Of a stretch of 64,000 bases of DNA, positions 54,267 to 62,994 are shown piece after piece. This DNA comes from an uncultured Bacilli bacterium. Lineage in GTDB: Bacteria; Bacillota_I; Bacilli_A; RF39; UBA660. The stretch's first letter is position 1. Each line of letters opens with the position of its first letter. Under the pieces are notes generated by a model that did no database searches, was not told the DNA's origin, and saw only the letters and a program-made list of their open reading frames with translations. The stretch covers positions 30,836 to 94,835 of the forward strand of contig CAKOIQ010000001.1 in the NCBI GenBank assembly GCA_934086935.1, given 5' to 3'. Position numbers and translations under genes: made by a program.

Positions 54267-54500
54267 TTATTTGTCTTTTATACTTTTTATATTTTGTAAT
54301 TCAAATCTATATTTTTGTCCGTTTTTGTTTACTTCTTCCATAAAGTTATCATATGGTCGACACCATAATGTATTATCACCGTATAAAGCACGATATGCGA
54401 CCATTTTTTCATTTGTTTCACTATGATAGATGATATCTTCAACTAAGTATAAATCTCCTTTAAAATGTCTGTAAATACCTTTTATTTTTATTTTATTCAT
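54267..54500 (-). CDS. DUF1653 family protein
   Basis: 77 residues from the ATG at 54500, set by AAAGGAG five nt upstream. KGIYRHFKGDLYLVEDIIYHSETNEKMVAYRALYG and LWCRPYDNF match the DUF1653 pattern. Function unknown. It heads a small operon with the DUF7662-like and DUF1697 genes; its stop codon overlaps the next ribosome binding site. Confidence 0.85.
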   Translation of the reverse strand: MNKIKIKGIYRHFKGDLYLVEDIIYHSETNEKMVAYRALYGDNTLWCRPYDNFMEEVNKNGQKYRFELQNIKSIKDK

Positions 54501-54595
54501 AGTTGCTCCTTTCATTTATGAGTATAGCATAAAAATTATTGATTTTAAATTAATCGAACGATATTTTATAAGTAACTTATTCAATTAAATAAATT

Positions 54596-54621
54596 AAAAA
54601 AACTAGCATTTCTGTTAGTTT
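54596..54621 (-). terminator. Probable terminator downstream of tRNA-Thr(CGT)
   Basis: AAAAACTA/TAGTTTTT inverted repeat followed by T-run on the minus strand. A second hairpin, ACTCAAA/TTTGAGT at 54671-54687, lies closer to the tRNA but has no U-run. Confidence 0.6.
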
Positions 54622-54698
54622 TTGCGTTTTTTAGACTTTTTTCACAGTCATAGTGCATTTTAGTATACAAACTCAAAAAGTTTGAGTATCAATCAATA

Positions 54699-54774
54699 TG
54701 GTGCTGAAAAGAGGAATCGAACCCCCAACCTACTGATTACGATTCAGTTGCTCTACCTGTTGAGCTATTTCAGC
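54699..54774 (-). tRNA. tRNA-Thr (anticodon CGT)
   Basis: 76 nt with encoded CCA. Acceptor GCTGAAA pairs with TTTCAGC. The anticodon stem ACTGA/TCAGT encloses ATCGTAA (anticodon CGT, reading ACG). The T-arm is GGGGG-TTCGATT-CCTCT with two G-T pairs. All arms fold. Confidence 0.93.
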
Positions 54775-54855
54775 AATACATTTATATTTTATCATATTTT
54801 TTTATCTTAGTATATTATTTATGTATTAAGCCATAATAATATTGGAGGTAATGAT

Positions 54856-55071
54856 ATGAAAAAGATTCCTTGTATGATATCTACAAAAGATATGGCTTAT
54901 ATTACAGATATTTTTAATTGGAATATGAATGCTTATAATAAGATTAATTTTTATTTAGAATCTTTAAAAGATGAAGATGTTTGTAAAGAATTTAAAAAAT
55001 TAAGTAAGATGCATTTAAAGAATTGTCAATTAATGGTTAATGTTTTAAAGGAGTGTGACTCTAATGAATGA
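54856..55071 (+). CDS. Coat-protein-like small helical protein
   Basis: 71 residues, fully helical, starting MKKIPCMISTKDMAYITDIFNWNMNAY and ending in a Cys-rich helix. It resembles the short CotF-related/ferritin-like proteins annotated as spore coat proteins in Firmicutes. A GGAGG site precedes it. The TGA stop overlaps the next gene, which is also coat-like. Confidence 0.68.
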   Translation: MKKIPCMISTKDMAYITDIFNWNMNAYNKINFYLESLKDEDVCKEFKKLSKMHLKNCQLMVNVLKECDSNE

Positions 55072-55321
55072 TAAAAAGATAGTTGAAGATATATTAGAAA
55101 CTGAAAAGAATTTAGTAGCTAATATGGCAACTGCATTAAATGAAGCTAGTTGTAGTGAAATATATGATAGTTATCGTGATGTATTTGATAGTGTTACTGG
55201 TGCTCAGAAAAGTTTGTTTACCATTGCTTATAATAAATCATGGTACAAGTTAGAAGAAGCTGAAGGTAATAAGATTTGTCAAGAATATAAAAAACTTAAA
55301 AAGGAATTAGATGAATGCTAA
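55064..55321 (+). CDS. CotF-like coat family protein
   Basis: 85 residues from the ATG at 55064 (AAAGGAG ten nt upstream), overlapping the previous gene by 8 nt. NDKKIVEDILETEKNLV and KSWYKLEEAEGNKICQEYKKL fit the CotF-like pattern (DKxIxxDxLxxxK ... GWYxxxxA). CotF is a spore coat protein in Bacillus; many clostridia and gut Bacilli keep such pairs. The pair is probably one functional unit. Confidence 0.76.
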   Translation: MNDKKIVEDILETEKNLVANMATALNEASCSEIYDSYRDVFDSVTGAQKSLFTIAYNKSWYKLEEAEGNKICQEYKKLKKELDEC

Positions 55322-55327
55322 TTCCTT

Positions 55328-55876
55328 TTATAATGCTACTATTTTTTCAATAAATTCATTTAAATATATACTTGATTTTAACATTTCTTTTTTATGGTTG
55401 GCATAATCAATAACTTCTTGTTTGGTTGCTTCAGGATGATTATTATGATATCTAATTATACATCTACTTAAACATGTTTTAATGGATGTTCTCATGATAA
55501 TAATTGTACCTTTTAATTTACGAATATTTTTCATATTACGAAATTGAGCTGAATCTATTACGATGGTTCTTTTTTCTTGACTAAAATATTTTAAAATAGC
55601 ATCATATATTTCATCAAAGTTTGTATATAGTGATGTTTTAAAATTATCTTGATATTTTGATTGAAAATAATTTTTTAGTTCGATTTCATATATTTTAGTT
55701 GGTTGTTGATTACCAAAGATAACGTCAGTATCGACAATAATAAAATCTTTATTGTAATTTTTAGCAAATGTTGATTTTCCACTTCCTGATTCTCCAGTTA
55801 GATTAATTATATTATCTTCAGTTATTTTTTTTATTAATGGTTGTTTGTCTGTTGTTATTCCAATTATTTCACTCAT
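55328..55876 (-). CDS. P-loop nucleotide kinase-like protein
   Basis: 182 residues. LTGESGSGKSTFAK (about 27-40) is the Walker A motif, followed by IVDTDVIF and TIVIDSAQFRN. The layout resembles adenylylsulfate kinase or small nucleotide kinases, but no specific family motif is seen. It overlaps the ABC transporter gene by 4 nt (ATGA). Confidence 0.68.
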   Translation of the reverse strand: MSEIIGITTDKQPLIKKITEDNIINLTGESGSGKSTFAKNYNKDFIIVDTDVIFGNQQPTKIYEIELKNYFQSKYQDNFKTSLYTNFDEIYDAILKYFSQEKRTIVIDSAQFRNMKNIRKLKGTIIIMRTSIKTCLSRCIIRYHNNHPEATKQEVIDYANHKKEMLKSSIYLNEFIEKIVAL

Positions 55877-57609
55877 TTTACACTCTCATAACTATATAAT
55901 TTTCTATAATCTTTATTGCGTTTTAATAAGGCTGTATGGGAACCTGAATCAACTATTTCACCATGATTTAAGATATAAATTTTACTACAATTTTTAATTG
56001 TTGATAAACGATGAGCGACAATTATTATTGTATAATCTTTTGAAATTTTATCTATTGATTCTTGAATTTCCTTTTGAGTTATATTATCTAAAGCACTTGT
56101 AGCTTCATCAAATAAAAGGATTTTACATTCTTTTAGTAAGGCTCTCGCTATAGCTAATCTTTGTCTTTGTCCACCTGATAAATTTAATCCTCCTTCACCA
56201 ATTAAAGTATCAAACTTTTTAGGAAGAGTCATTACGTAGTCATAAAACGATGCTTCTTTACAGGCTTCAATTATTTCTTTTTTAGTAGCATCTGGTTTAA
56301 CTAACTTTAAGTTATCCATAATACTCATATTAAAGATATATGGGCTTTGAGTAATTATAGATATATTATTTCTTATAGTATCTTCATCTAAGTCATTTAT
56401 ATTTACTCCATCAATGGTTATTTGCCCTGAACCAACTAAATAACTTTTAGTAATTAAATTTAAAATAGTTGTTTTTCCACTTCCTGATGAACCGATAATC
56501 GCTACAGTATCTTTACTTTTAATTTTAAATGATAAATTATCTAAGACTTTGTTTTTATCATAAGCAAATGAAACATTTTTAAATTCAATTGTCCCTTTAA
56601 CGTTATCTAGATGGGTAGTTCCAAATTGTTCTTTTAAATATTTAGTATCATCTTCGATATCCATTATTCTTTCAACTGCTAATTCATATTCTTTAATTAA
56701 ATTTTTTAAATCAGCATAGTTATTCATAAGAGAAAATATTTTACTATTATATAAGAATAATACTATTAAATTAGCTGAGGTTAACAAGCCCATGTCAACA
56801 AATTTTATTCCAACTACTACAACAATGAATACGGTTAATACTAAAACAGTATTAGTTATTCTTGAAACTAAACTTTCATAATTATGTTTTTCAATATCTA
56901 TTTCATTATTTTCACTAAGAGCTGACATGGTAATCCTTTTAATATTTTTTGTTAAATTTAGTAATTTAATATCTCTTATACCTCTGATATCTTCGCTTAA
57001 AAGACTATTTACTTTTTCATCGGCTTGTCTAAGAATCTTATTTTGTTGTTTTATTTTTTCTTGAGCGTGTTGTTCGATTATTGCAACGATTATAACGCCG
57101 GTAATATAGATTAATCCTAAAAACCAGTTAATGCATATTACATAAATTATGACACCAATATTAGTGATGCATTGTAATAAGTATCTTTGTCCAGCATTTA
57201 CAACTCTAGCAATAATAGCAGGATCTGTTTTTAATCTTTCTTGAAAAAAACCTGTTGAATATGTATCAAAGTTTGATGTTTGAAGTTTCATGATGCTATC
57301 AAAAAGTGATGTTCTAATATTTGTCATAATAATTATTCTGACTTTTTTACGCCAAAATACGGATCCGAAATGCCATAAAAAATCTTCTGTTACTACAGTA
57401 ATTAGGAATATGATGGATAATGTGATGACACTTTTTATATTAATATTAGTTATTGAAGTTATTAAATTTGCTTCGATAATTGGAGAAACAAAACCAAGTG
57501 CACTTATTAGTATGTAAAAAAATAACATTAAAATTAAATATTTTTTTACATTGGAAAAATATTTAAAACTCTTCTTAATATATCTTCTTTGTTTGGCTTT
57601 ATCTTTCAT
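55873..57609 (-). CDS. ABC exporter half-transporter (membrane-ATPase fusion)
   Basis: 578 residues. Six membrane helices over about 20-300 are followed by the ATPase domain with GSSGSGKTT (Walker A), ITQSPYIFN (Q-loop), LSGGQRQRL (signature), ILLFDEATSAL (Walker B) and VAHRLSTI (H-loop). All motifs are intact, so it is an active homodimeric or heterodimeric exporter. Substrate unknown; drug, lipid or peptide are all possible. Confidence 0.92.
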   Translation of the reverse strand: MKDKAKQRRYIKKSFKYFSNVKKYLILMLFFYILISALGFVSPIIEANLITSITNINIKSVITLSIIFLITVVTEDFLWHFGSVFWRKKVRIIIMTNIRTSLFDSIMKLQTSNFDTYSTGFFQERLKTDPAIIARVVNAGQRYLLQCITNIGVIIYVICINWFLGLIYITGVIIVAIIEQHAQEKIKQQNKILRQADEKVNSLLSEDIRGIRDIKLLNLTKNIKRITMSALSENNEIDIEKHNYESLVSRITNTVLVLTVFIVVVVGIKFVDMGLLTSANLIVLFLYNSKIFSLMNNYADLKNLIKEYELAVERIMDIEDDTKYLKEQFGTTHLDNVKGTIEFKNVSFAYDKNKVLDNLSFKIKSKDTVAIIGSSGSGKTTILNLITKSYLVGSGQITIDGVNINDLDEDTIRNNISIITQSPYIFNMSIMDNLKLVKPDATKKEIIEACKEASFYDYVMTLPKKFDTLIGEGGLNLSGGQRQRLAIARALLKECKILLFDEATSALDNITQKEIQESIDKISKDYTIIIVAHRLSTIKNCSKIYILNHGEIVDSGSHTALLKRNKDYRKLYSYESVK

Positions 57610-57621
57610 TTTAACACCTTT

Positions 57622-58161
57622 TTAATCATTTATTATTTCATTCATTTTAATATCATTTTCTGATAGTTTTATTAAACCGTCCAATAATTGCTCTTTAAAG
57701 CATATTCCTATTTTGTAGGGATTTATTTTTTGTAAATAACAATCATAAAATCCTTGTCCATACCCTATTCTACCACCAGCTTGATCAAAGCAAATACCAG
57801 GAACTATCATCAGATTAATATCTTCTTTGTTTACTAAATTATTATTATTTGGTTCTAAAATATTAAATTTACTTAATTCTAATTTTTCATTTTTGTCGAT
57901 ATAAAAAAAGTTCATTTCATGAGGACCAATTACCTTAGGAATACAAACTTTTTTATTTTGATTAAAACATTCTTCAATTATGTATTTTGTCATTACTTCA
58001 TCATGATTATTCATGTAGATAGCAATTATCTGTGCTGATTTAAATTTAGAATGATTTATAATTTTATTAGTAATTATTAAAGATTTATTTTCTTTATCTA
58101 TAATATTTTTTCTTATTAATTTATACTTGTTTCTTAAATCTTGCTTAGTTAATAATTCCAT
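57622..58161 (-). CDS. 5-formyltetrahydrofolate cyclo-ligase
   Basis: 179 residues. It has MTKQ-type start LLTKQDLRNKYKLIRKN, VCIPKVIG and MIVPGICFDQAGGRIGYGQGFYDCYL, the diagnostic GxGxGxYD motif. The enzyme converts 5-formyl-THF to 5,10-methenyl-THF with ATP. The protein is near the usual family length. Confidence 0.92.
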   Translation of the reverse strand: MELLTKQDLRNKYKLIRKNIIDKENKSLIITNKIINHSKFKSAQIIAIYMNNHDEVMTKYIIEECFNQNKKVCIPKVIGPHEMNFFYIDKNEKLELSKFNILEPNNNNLVNKEDINLMIVPGICFDQAGGRIGYGQGFYDCYLQKINPYKIGICFKEQLLDGLIKLSENDIKMNEIIND

Positions 58162-58162
58162 A

Positions 58163-58933
58163 TTATTTTATCTCGTCTTGTCTTTGAGCAAGACCAGTTT
58201 TTGTTGTTTTTCTTATTTCAACTATATAGCAATTTTTAAAGATACTTTCAATGTTATCTTCTAATTCTTTTTGATTTGCTACCATAAACTCAAATTCATA
58301 GATTTCATTGGCTTTGGGAGTTTCAGCAGTGTTATTTAATATTACTGTTACTGGTTCTTTATTTTCTTCATGTAACGTTACTTCTAGAGATTTACCGTAT
58401 GTTACAGGAGTATCTCCTTCATATTGTTGTTTAGTATAATTACTTACTTTATCAACATAATAAGTTCTGGTAAAAGTTTTATTGTTATCCTGGCAAAAAT
58501 TCATTTTCATGTTCATATCTTTAGGTCCAATATAGATATCATTATTGCCTTCTAAAGTTTTACATTGAATTAAAGTTAGACCATTGGTTGTTATTTTTTT
58601 ACTTCCACCATCTTTATAAACAGTTGTTCCACCGTCATCATATGAAGATAATCTTTCAAGATGACTAATTAAACTATCTAAAGAATTATTTAATAAATAT
58701 TCTTTTAGTTCTTGTTTAGCATTATTTATAGTTATTTCAATATTGCTTAAACAATACGAATATATTTTTTTGTTATTATATTCATAATATAGTACTGGTT
58801 CATGATTACATTCTTTTTCTTCAGTAATGTTAATATTAGAGTTGCTTAAATTTCTTTTATAAAAAATAAAAGCTATAAGGACAATAAGTAAAATTAAAAG
58901 GATTACTATATATATAGTTTTTTTATTTTTCAT
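58163..58933 (-). CDS. Membrane-anchored protein of unknown function
   Basis: About 256 residues from the ATG at 58933 (GAGG nine nt upstream). One N-terminal membrane helix (about 5-24) is followed by an outer domain of about 220 residues with six Cys and mixed alpha/beta patterns. The gene overlaps the DUF1003 gene by 11 nt. No family recognised. Confidence 0.6.
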   Translation of the reverse strand: MKNKKTIYIVILLILLIVLIAFIFYKRNLSNSNINITEEKECNHEPVLYYEYNNKKIYSYCLSNIEITINNAKQELKEYLLNNSLDSLISHLERLSSYDDGGTTVYKDGGSKKITTNGLTLIQCKTLEGNNDIYIGPKDMNMKMNFCQDNNKTFTRTYYVDKVSNYTKQQYEGDTPVTYGKSLEVTLHEENKEPVTVILNNTAETPKANEIYEFEFMVANQKELEDNIESIFKNCYIVEIRKTTKTGLAQRQDEIK

Positions 58934-59444
58934 TTTTTCCATCCTCTTTTTCTTGTAACATTTTTAATATTTTATTTTGATTAGCAGTTAATCGCTTAAT
59001 TTCTAAATGAAGTTCTTCTAAAATTAATTCACTTTTTAAATCTGTTTTATAGTCATTTGAACTTCTTAATCGATCTTTTTTTGCTTCTCTGTTTTGACTC
59101 ATCATAATTACTGGTGCTTGCAGTGCTGCGACACACGATAACATTAGATTTAATAAGATAAATGGGTATGGGTCAGCGTTTTCTAATACATAAATATTTA
59201 AAATAATCCATAGTAATAAAAAGATAATAATTCCAATTATGAATGTCCAACTTCCAGCAATTTCAGTTAATTTATCAGCTATTCTATCACCAAGGGTACG
59301 ATTAGCATCACTTTGTTTATCAACATCAACAGCGATTGGTTCATCGATTAACATATTTATTAGTTCTTCTTCATCTGTGCTTTCTAATTGTTTTTTTAAT
59401 AACATTTGAACAATTTCTTTTTTTGTTTTTCTTGTTTCTGCCAT
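58923..59444 (-). CDS. DUF1003 membrane protein
   Basis: 173 residues. GDRIADKLTEIAGSWTFIIG and PFILLNLMLSCVAALQAPVIMMSQNR are the DUF1003 signature; two membrane helices (about 68-87 and 95-117) are followed by a charged helical tail. Function unknown. AGGTG precedes the start. Confidence 0.9.
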   Translation of the reverse strand: MAETRKTKKEIVQMLLKKQLESTDEEELINMLIDEPIAVDVDKQSDANRTLGDRIADKLTEIAGSWTFIIGIIIFLLLWIILNIYVLENADPYPFILLNLMLSCVAALQAPVIMMSQNREAKKDRLRSSNDYKTDLKSELILEELHLEIKRLTANQNKILKMLQEKEDGKNEK

Positions 59445-59512
59445 TTATTATCACCTAATTTAATAATAACATTAATAAAAGTTAAAGTAAATGTTTGAAA
59501 AAAAAATAGGCA

Positions 59513-59543
59513 CAAAAAAAAGAAATTAGTTAAATTTCTTTTT
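59513..59543 (-). terminator. Intrinsic terminator after the adhesin gene
   Basis: AAAGAAATT/AATTTCTTT hairpin with T-runs, overlapping the last codons. Confidence 0.75.
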
Positions 59544-62500
59544 TAAGATTACTAATATTGCTGCTGATAATAAACTTGAACTTGCTAGAATATAATCTAA
59601 AGTATTATTTGTTTCAGCAATTCCTGTATATGGTTTTTCTTCGATAGGATCTTTCATATTTCCTTGTCCCATAACATATTCATATACATAAGTTACAACT
59701 GAATCTTCTTTTGTATAGATTCCTTTTTCATTACCAATTACTTTAGATAATTCATAATTTTCAATTGTTTTTGCTTCTGTTTGATAATCAGTTCCAGTTT
59801 GTTTAATAAATTCTTCACTAGGAAGCAATGTATTTCCATTATCATCAATGTAATTAATAGTTAATTTACCATTTACTTTTTGATAATAATAAATTACATC
59901 CTCGTTTTCTAAATCTAATATTCCTTTGGCATTTTCTGGAATAGCCATTAATTCCCAATTATCTATTTCTTTTGATAAAGTAGTATATTCTTCTCCTACT
60001 TTGCCTGATAATTCAATATCTTCTGATAATTTATTATTAGTATCTATTTCATAATAATGTACTTTAATTGTTGTTTTCTTTAAAGAATATTTAAATACAA
60101 TAATATTTTCATTTGTTCCTGATAAAATAATTGATTGTACAGGTTCACTTTCTAAATTATATTTTTTAAAAATTGAATCATCTTGTTCTGTTTTTGCATT
60201 TGCAGTATATTTAGAATTAATTTTTCCAGTGCCTTTTTCTTCAGGAATTAAATCATTATTATTTTCATCTACATATTTAATAATTACATTAGTATCTTTT
60301 AATTCATAGTAGAAAATAATTGTTTTTGATTCTTTGTTATATGTACCACTTGGGGCACCTACTGTTTTAATATATTTGTAGAAACCTAATCCTTCACTCT
60401 TTGCAGAAGTTGAATATTTTTCTCCAATTTTACCAGATAAAATTTCGTCTTCAAATAATTGTTCTGTAGTTTCTTGTCCATCAATAATTTTATAATGATG
60501 AACTTTAACATCTGCACCATCTTCTAATTCATAATAGAATGTAATTACATTTCCTTCTTTAGTTAATGTTATTGTTTGTGTTTGATTTGATACTAATTTA
60601 TAGTTTTCAATTACTTTTGCTGTAGCTGTATAACTATCTGTTACTTTTCCAGTTGCTTTAGTTTCTGGAACTAATACTTTATCAGTTCCTTGTTCTAGGT
60701 ATCTTACTATAACGTCTGTATCTTCTAATTCATATATAAAGATAATAACATTCTCAGTTGCTTTTTCTTTTAATGTAATAGTTTTTGATGTTGGTTCTGT
60801 TGATAATAATTTGTAATTATCAATGTTAATTGCATTTTCAGTAACTTCATCCCATACATAATATGTTCCAGTTGAATTTTTATCTGGATGAATTTCATTT
60901 CCAACTCTATCTTGATATTTTACTACATATGTAGTTGGTTTGCCAACAATATTAATTGTTACTGTTGATGGGTTTGATTTAACAATTGTTTCTGTTGTTC
61001 CATCATCATAGGTAATGGTTGTTTCAATATGATATTGGAATTCATCTTTACCCATGAAATCCTTAGAATTTGGATTGTAGATAAATGATCCATTGTCATC
61101 TAATTCTAAAGAACCATATTTAGCTTCTAAGTCGATTACTAATTTATCTAAAACTGATTTTACATTTTTACCATCTGTTTGTTTAGAATTGTAATCGTTA
61201 TTTCTAATTCCATCTTCTTTGGTTACAGTTAATGTTTCATTACGATTTGAAGTATATTCATCGTCTTTGGTAACTGCTGGAATTGGAACTACTGGATTTT
61301 CTAATTTAATGTCTAATGGATTAGTTTCTGAATAGAAAGTATTTCCATCAACTGCTTTTCCAGTTACTTCAGCACCATCATTTGTGTACATACTTCCATA
61401 ATAATCTTCATTTGCATCTACTCTAAATGTTAAGTTATTTTTATCAGTAACATTTAAATCTCCGATATTCCAGATTATATCTTGAGTGTTATTTGCATGA
61501 TATGTAATTGTTGTTACTGATTTTTTATAAACTTCAGTAGTAATATTGTTTTCTGTTTTAGAAGAAACAATTGGACCATAGTTTTCTAATAAGTATTTTT
61601 TATCTAATGTAAATGTTGATGGTATATGATCTACTACTTTTACATTAGTAGCTATTTTATTAATAGTAACTTGAATTTGTTCAAATACGCTGTCTAAATC
61701 AGTAGCATTAGCTACGTTATAGTAAATACCATTTTTACCATTAACTGTTGCTAAAGATTCTAAAAAGATTTCTGCTTGTGATGTTACTTCTAGTCCAATG
61801 GTATATACTTGACCATTAAAGCTTTTAATTTCTTCTAAAGCTGCATCACTAGGTTTTTTACCAGTGTTTTTTGTACAATTACTATTTTCCCATGTTTTAA
61901 TTCTTTTATCACCGTACCAATCGGTGATGATTTCGTGTTCACATGTATAAAGTACAGTTTCATTATCTTTATCGTAGTAAGGTACTATTACGGTTTGATT
62001 ATCCTTTATAGTATAATTACTAAAATTTGGATTTCCTTCTTCGTGATCATCACTTCCACCACTACCATGTAACACATCGTTATTATCATTGTAGTATGTT
62101 GGAATTCCGTCAGATAAAATAATCATATTTTTTTCATTTTTATTATCAGTAAATAACTTTTTACCCTCTTTTATTCCTAATTGAACATTAGTTCCTTCAT
62201 TATTAGATAATTCAATATCTATACATTTTTTTACAGATTCTGGATCTGTTGATAAAGAACATGTTTTTTTAATAGTTGTGCCATAATAAATTACTCCAAC
62301 TTTTATTTTACCTTGATTAGATTCGTCTAAAAGTTTAGTTACTAAATTCTTAGCAGCTTTCTTTAATGAGCTTATCTTTTTGCCTTTTTGCATACTGCTT
62401 GATGCGTCTAATACAAGTACGATTTCTCTTTCAAGTTGTTCTTGTTCGTTAAAAGAATTACCATTAACATTTATTGTTACTTCGGCTTTTCTTCCTTCTA

Positions 62501-62645
62501 CTATTTTAGCGGTTTTACTAGCAAAAACTTCTCCTGGTTGGGGATTTTCAACGCTAGCAAGTACAACTCCTAAATTAGAGAAACAAGTAGTAATAAAAAT
62601 TGCAGTTGTCATTATAATGCGATTCAACTTTTTCATTTTCACCAA
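59526..62645 (-). CDS. Large surface protein with VWA domain and MucBP-type repeats
   Basis: 1039 residues if the TTG at 62645 is used; it lies five nt after GGAGG. A GTG at 62642 or an ATG at 62636 is also possible. There is a signal peptide, then a von Willebrand factor A domain with metal-site DASSSM (near residue 80). A linker region is followed by six ~65-residue MucBP-type repeats (patterns such as VxYxDxxGNxxxPxxxxTG and YxLxxxPxxxxG). The end is EEKPYTG, a hydrophobic helix and KKKFN, a likely sortase signal lacking the usual Leu. It is probably an adhesin for host mucus or matrix. A promoter with operator-like palindromes lies upstream. Confidence 0.85.
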   Translation of the reverse strand: MVKMKKLNRIIMTTAIFITTCFSNLGVVLASVENPQPGEVFASKTAKIVEGRKAEVTINVNGNSFNEQEQLEREIVLVLDASSSMQKGKKISSLKKAAKNLVTKLLDESNQGKIKVGVIYYGTTIKKTCSLSTDPESVKKCIDIELSNNEGTNVQLGIKEGKKLFTDNKNEKNMIILSDGIPTYYNDNNDVLHGSGGSDDHEEGNPNFSNYTIKDNQTVIVPYYDKDNETVLYTCEHEIITDWYGDKRIKTWENSNCTKNTGKKPSDAALEEIKSFNGQVYTIGLEVTSQAEIFLESLATVNGKNGIYYNVANATDLDSVFEQIQVTINKIATNVKVVDHIPSTFTLDKKYLLENYGPIVSSKTENNITTEVYKKSVTTITYHANNTQDIIWNIGDLNVTDKNNLTFRVDANEDYYGSMYTNDGAEVTGKAVDGNTFYSETNPLDIKLENPVVPIPAVTKDDEYTSNRNETLTVTKEDGIRNNDYNSKQTDGKNVKSVLDKLVIDLEAKYGSLELDDNGSFIYNPNSKDFMGKDEFQYHIETTITYDDGTTETIVKSNPSTVTINIVGKPTTYVVKYQDRVGNEIHPDKNSTGTYYVWDEVTENAINIDNYKLLSTEPTSKTITLKEKATENVIIFIYELEDTDVIVRYLEQGTDKVLVPETKATGKVTDSYTATAKVIENYKLVSNQTQTITLTKEGNVITFYYELEDGADVKVHHYKIIDGQETTEQLFEDEILSGKIGEKYSTSAKSEGLGFYKYIKTVGAPSGTYNKESKTIIFYYELKDTNVIIKYVDENNNDLIPEEKGTGKINSKYTANAKTEQDDSIFKKYNLESEPVQSIILSGTNENIIVFKYSLKKTTIKVHYYEIDTNNKLSEDIELSGKVGEEYTTLSKEIDNWELMAIPENAKGILDLENEDVIYYYQKVNGKLTINYIDDNGNTLLPSEEFIKQTGTDYQTEAKTIENYELSKVIGNEKGIYTKEDSVVTYVYEYVMGQGNMKDPIEEKPYTGIAETNNTLDYILASSSLLSAAILVILKKKFN

Positions 62646-62687
62646 AACTCCCTCCTATATTGTCAATGTTTAATCTCTGGTAATTAA

Positions 62688-62789
62688 ACTTGACTATTTT
62701 AGTGTTAACTATTTATGAGCATATCATTCCTAGTCGATTATATATACTAGCAAATTTTTAATATTTGTCAATACTTTATAGTTAACTAT
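62688..62789 (-). promoter_or_regulatory. Adhesin promoter with flanking palindromes
   Basis: -35 TTGACA (62766-62771) and an AT-rich -10 (TATATA at 62741-62746, or AGTATA two bases nearer). ATAGTTAACTAT, a perfect 12-bp palindrome, lies at 62778-62789, just upstream of the -35. A second near-palindrome TAGTGTTAACTA (62700-62711) and a half-site TGACTATTTT (62691-62700) lie in the leader. This suggests a dimeric regulator that binds on both sides of the promoter. Confidence 0.6.
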
Positions 62790-62830
62790 TTTATTCTATG
62801 ATAATAATTTTTCAATTATTTCTTTTAATA

Positions 62831-62857
62831 AAAAAAGAACTATATAAAATAGTCCTA
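62831..62857 (-). terminator. Intrinsic terminator of tRNA-Thr(GGT)
   Basis: GGACTAT/ATAGTTC hairpin (one G-T pair) with seven T on the minus strand, 14 nt past the CCA end. Confidence 0.75.
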
Positions 62858-62870
62858 ATATTAATAAATC

Positions 62871-62944
62871 TGGTGCTGAATGACTGAATTGAACAGTCCT
62901 CTGAAGCTTACCATGCTTCTGTTCTACCACTAAACTAAATCAGC
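62871..62944 (-). tRNA. tRNA-Thr (anticodon GGT)
   Basis: 74 nt with encoded CCA. Acceptor GCTGATT pairs with ATTCAGC with one T-T mismatch. Anticodon stem GAAGC/GCTTC encloses ATGGTAA (anticodon GGT, reading ACC/ACU). T-arm is GACTG-TTCAATT-CAGTC. Confidence 0.9.
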
Positions 62945-62966
62945 AAGTACATATTCATTATACTAT

Positions 62967-62994
62967 AAAAAAACTTAGTTTTATAGACTAAGTT
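62967..62994 (-). terminator. Intrinsic terminator of the acyltransferase gene
   Basis: AACTTAGT/ACTAAGTT with a 7-nt loop and TTTTTTT on the minus strand, right at the stop codon. Confidence 0.85.

Noticed and set aside
54671..54687. Hairpin ACTCAAA/TTTGAGT after tRNA-Thr as a terminator or small RNA
   Set aside because: It has no following T-run and no promoter; the AAAAACTA/TAGTTTTT hairpin further on is the better terminator.
60200..60950. Direct DNA repeats or CRISPR-like structure in the adhesin gene
   Set aside because: The periodicity is protein-level MucBP repeats of about 65 residues with diverged DNA; there are no short identical repeats with unique spacers.
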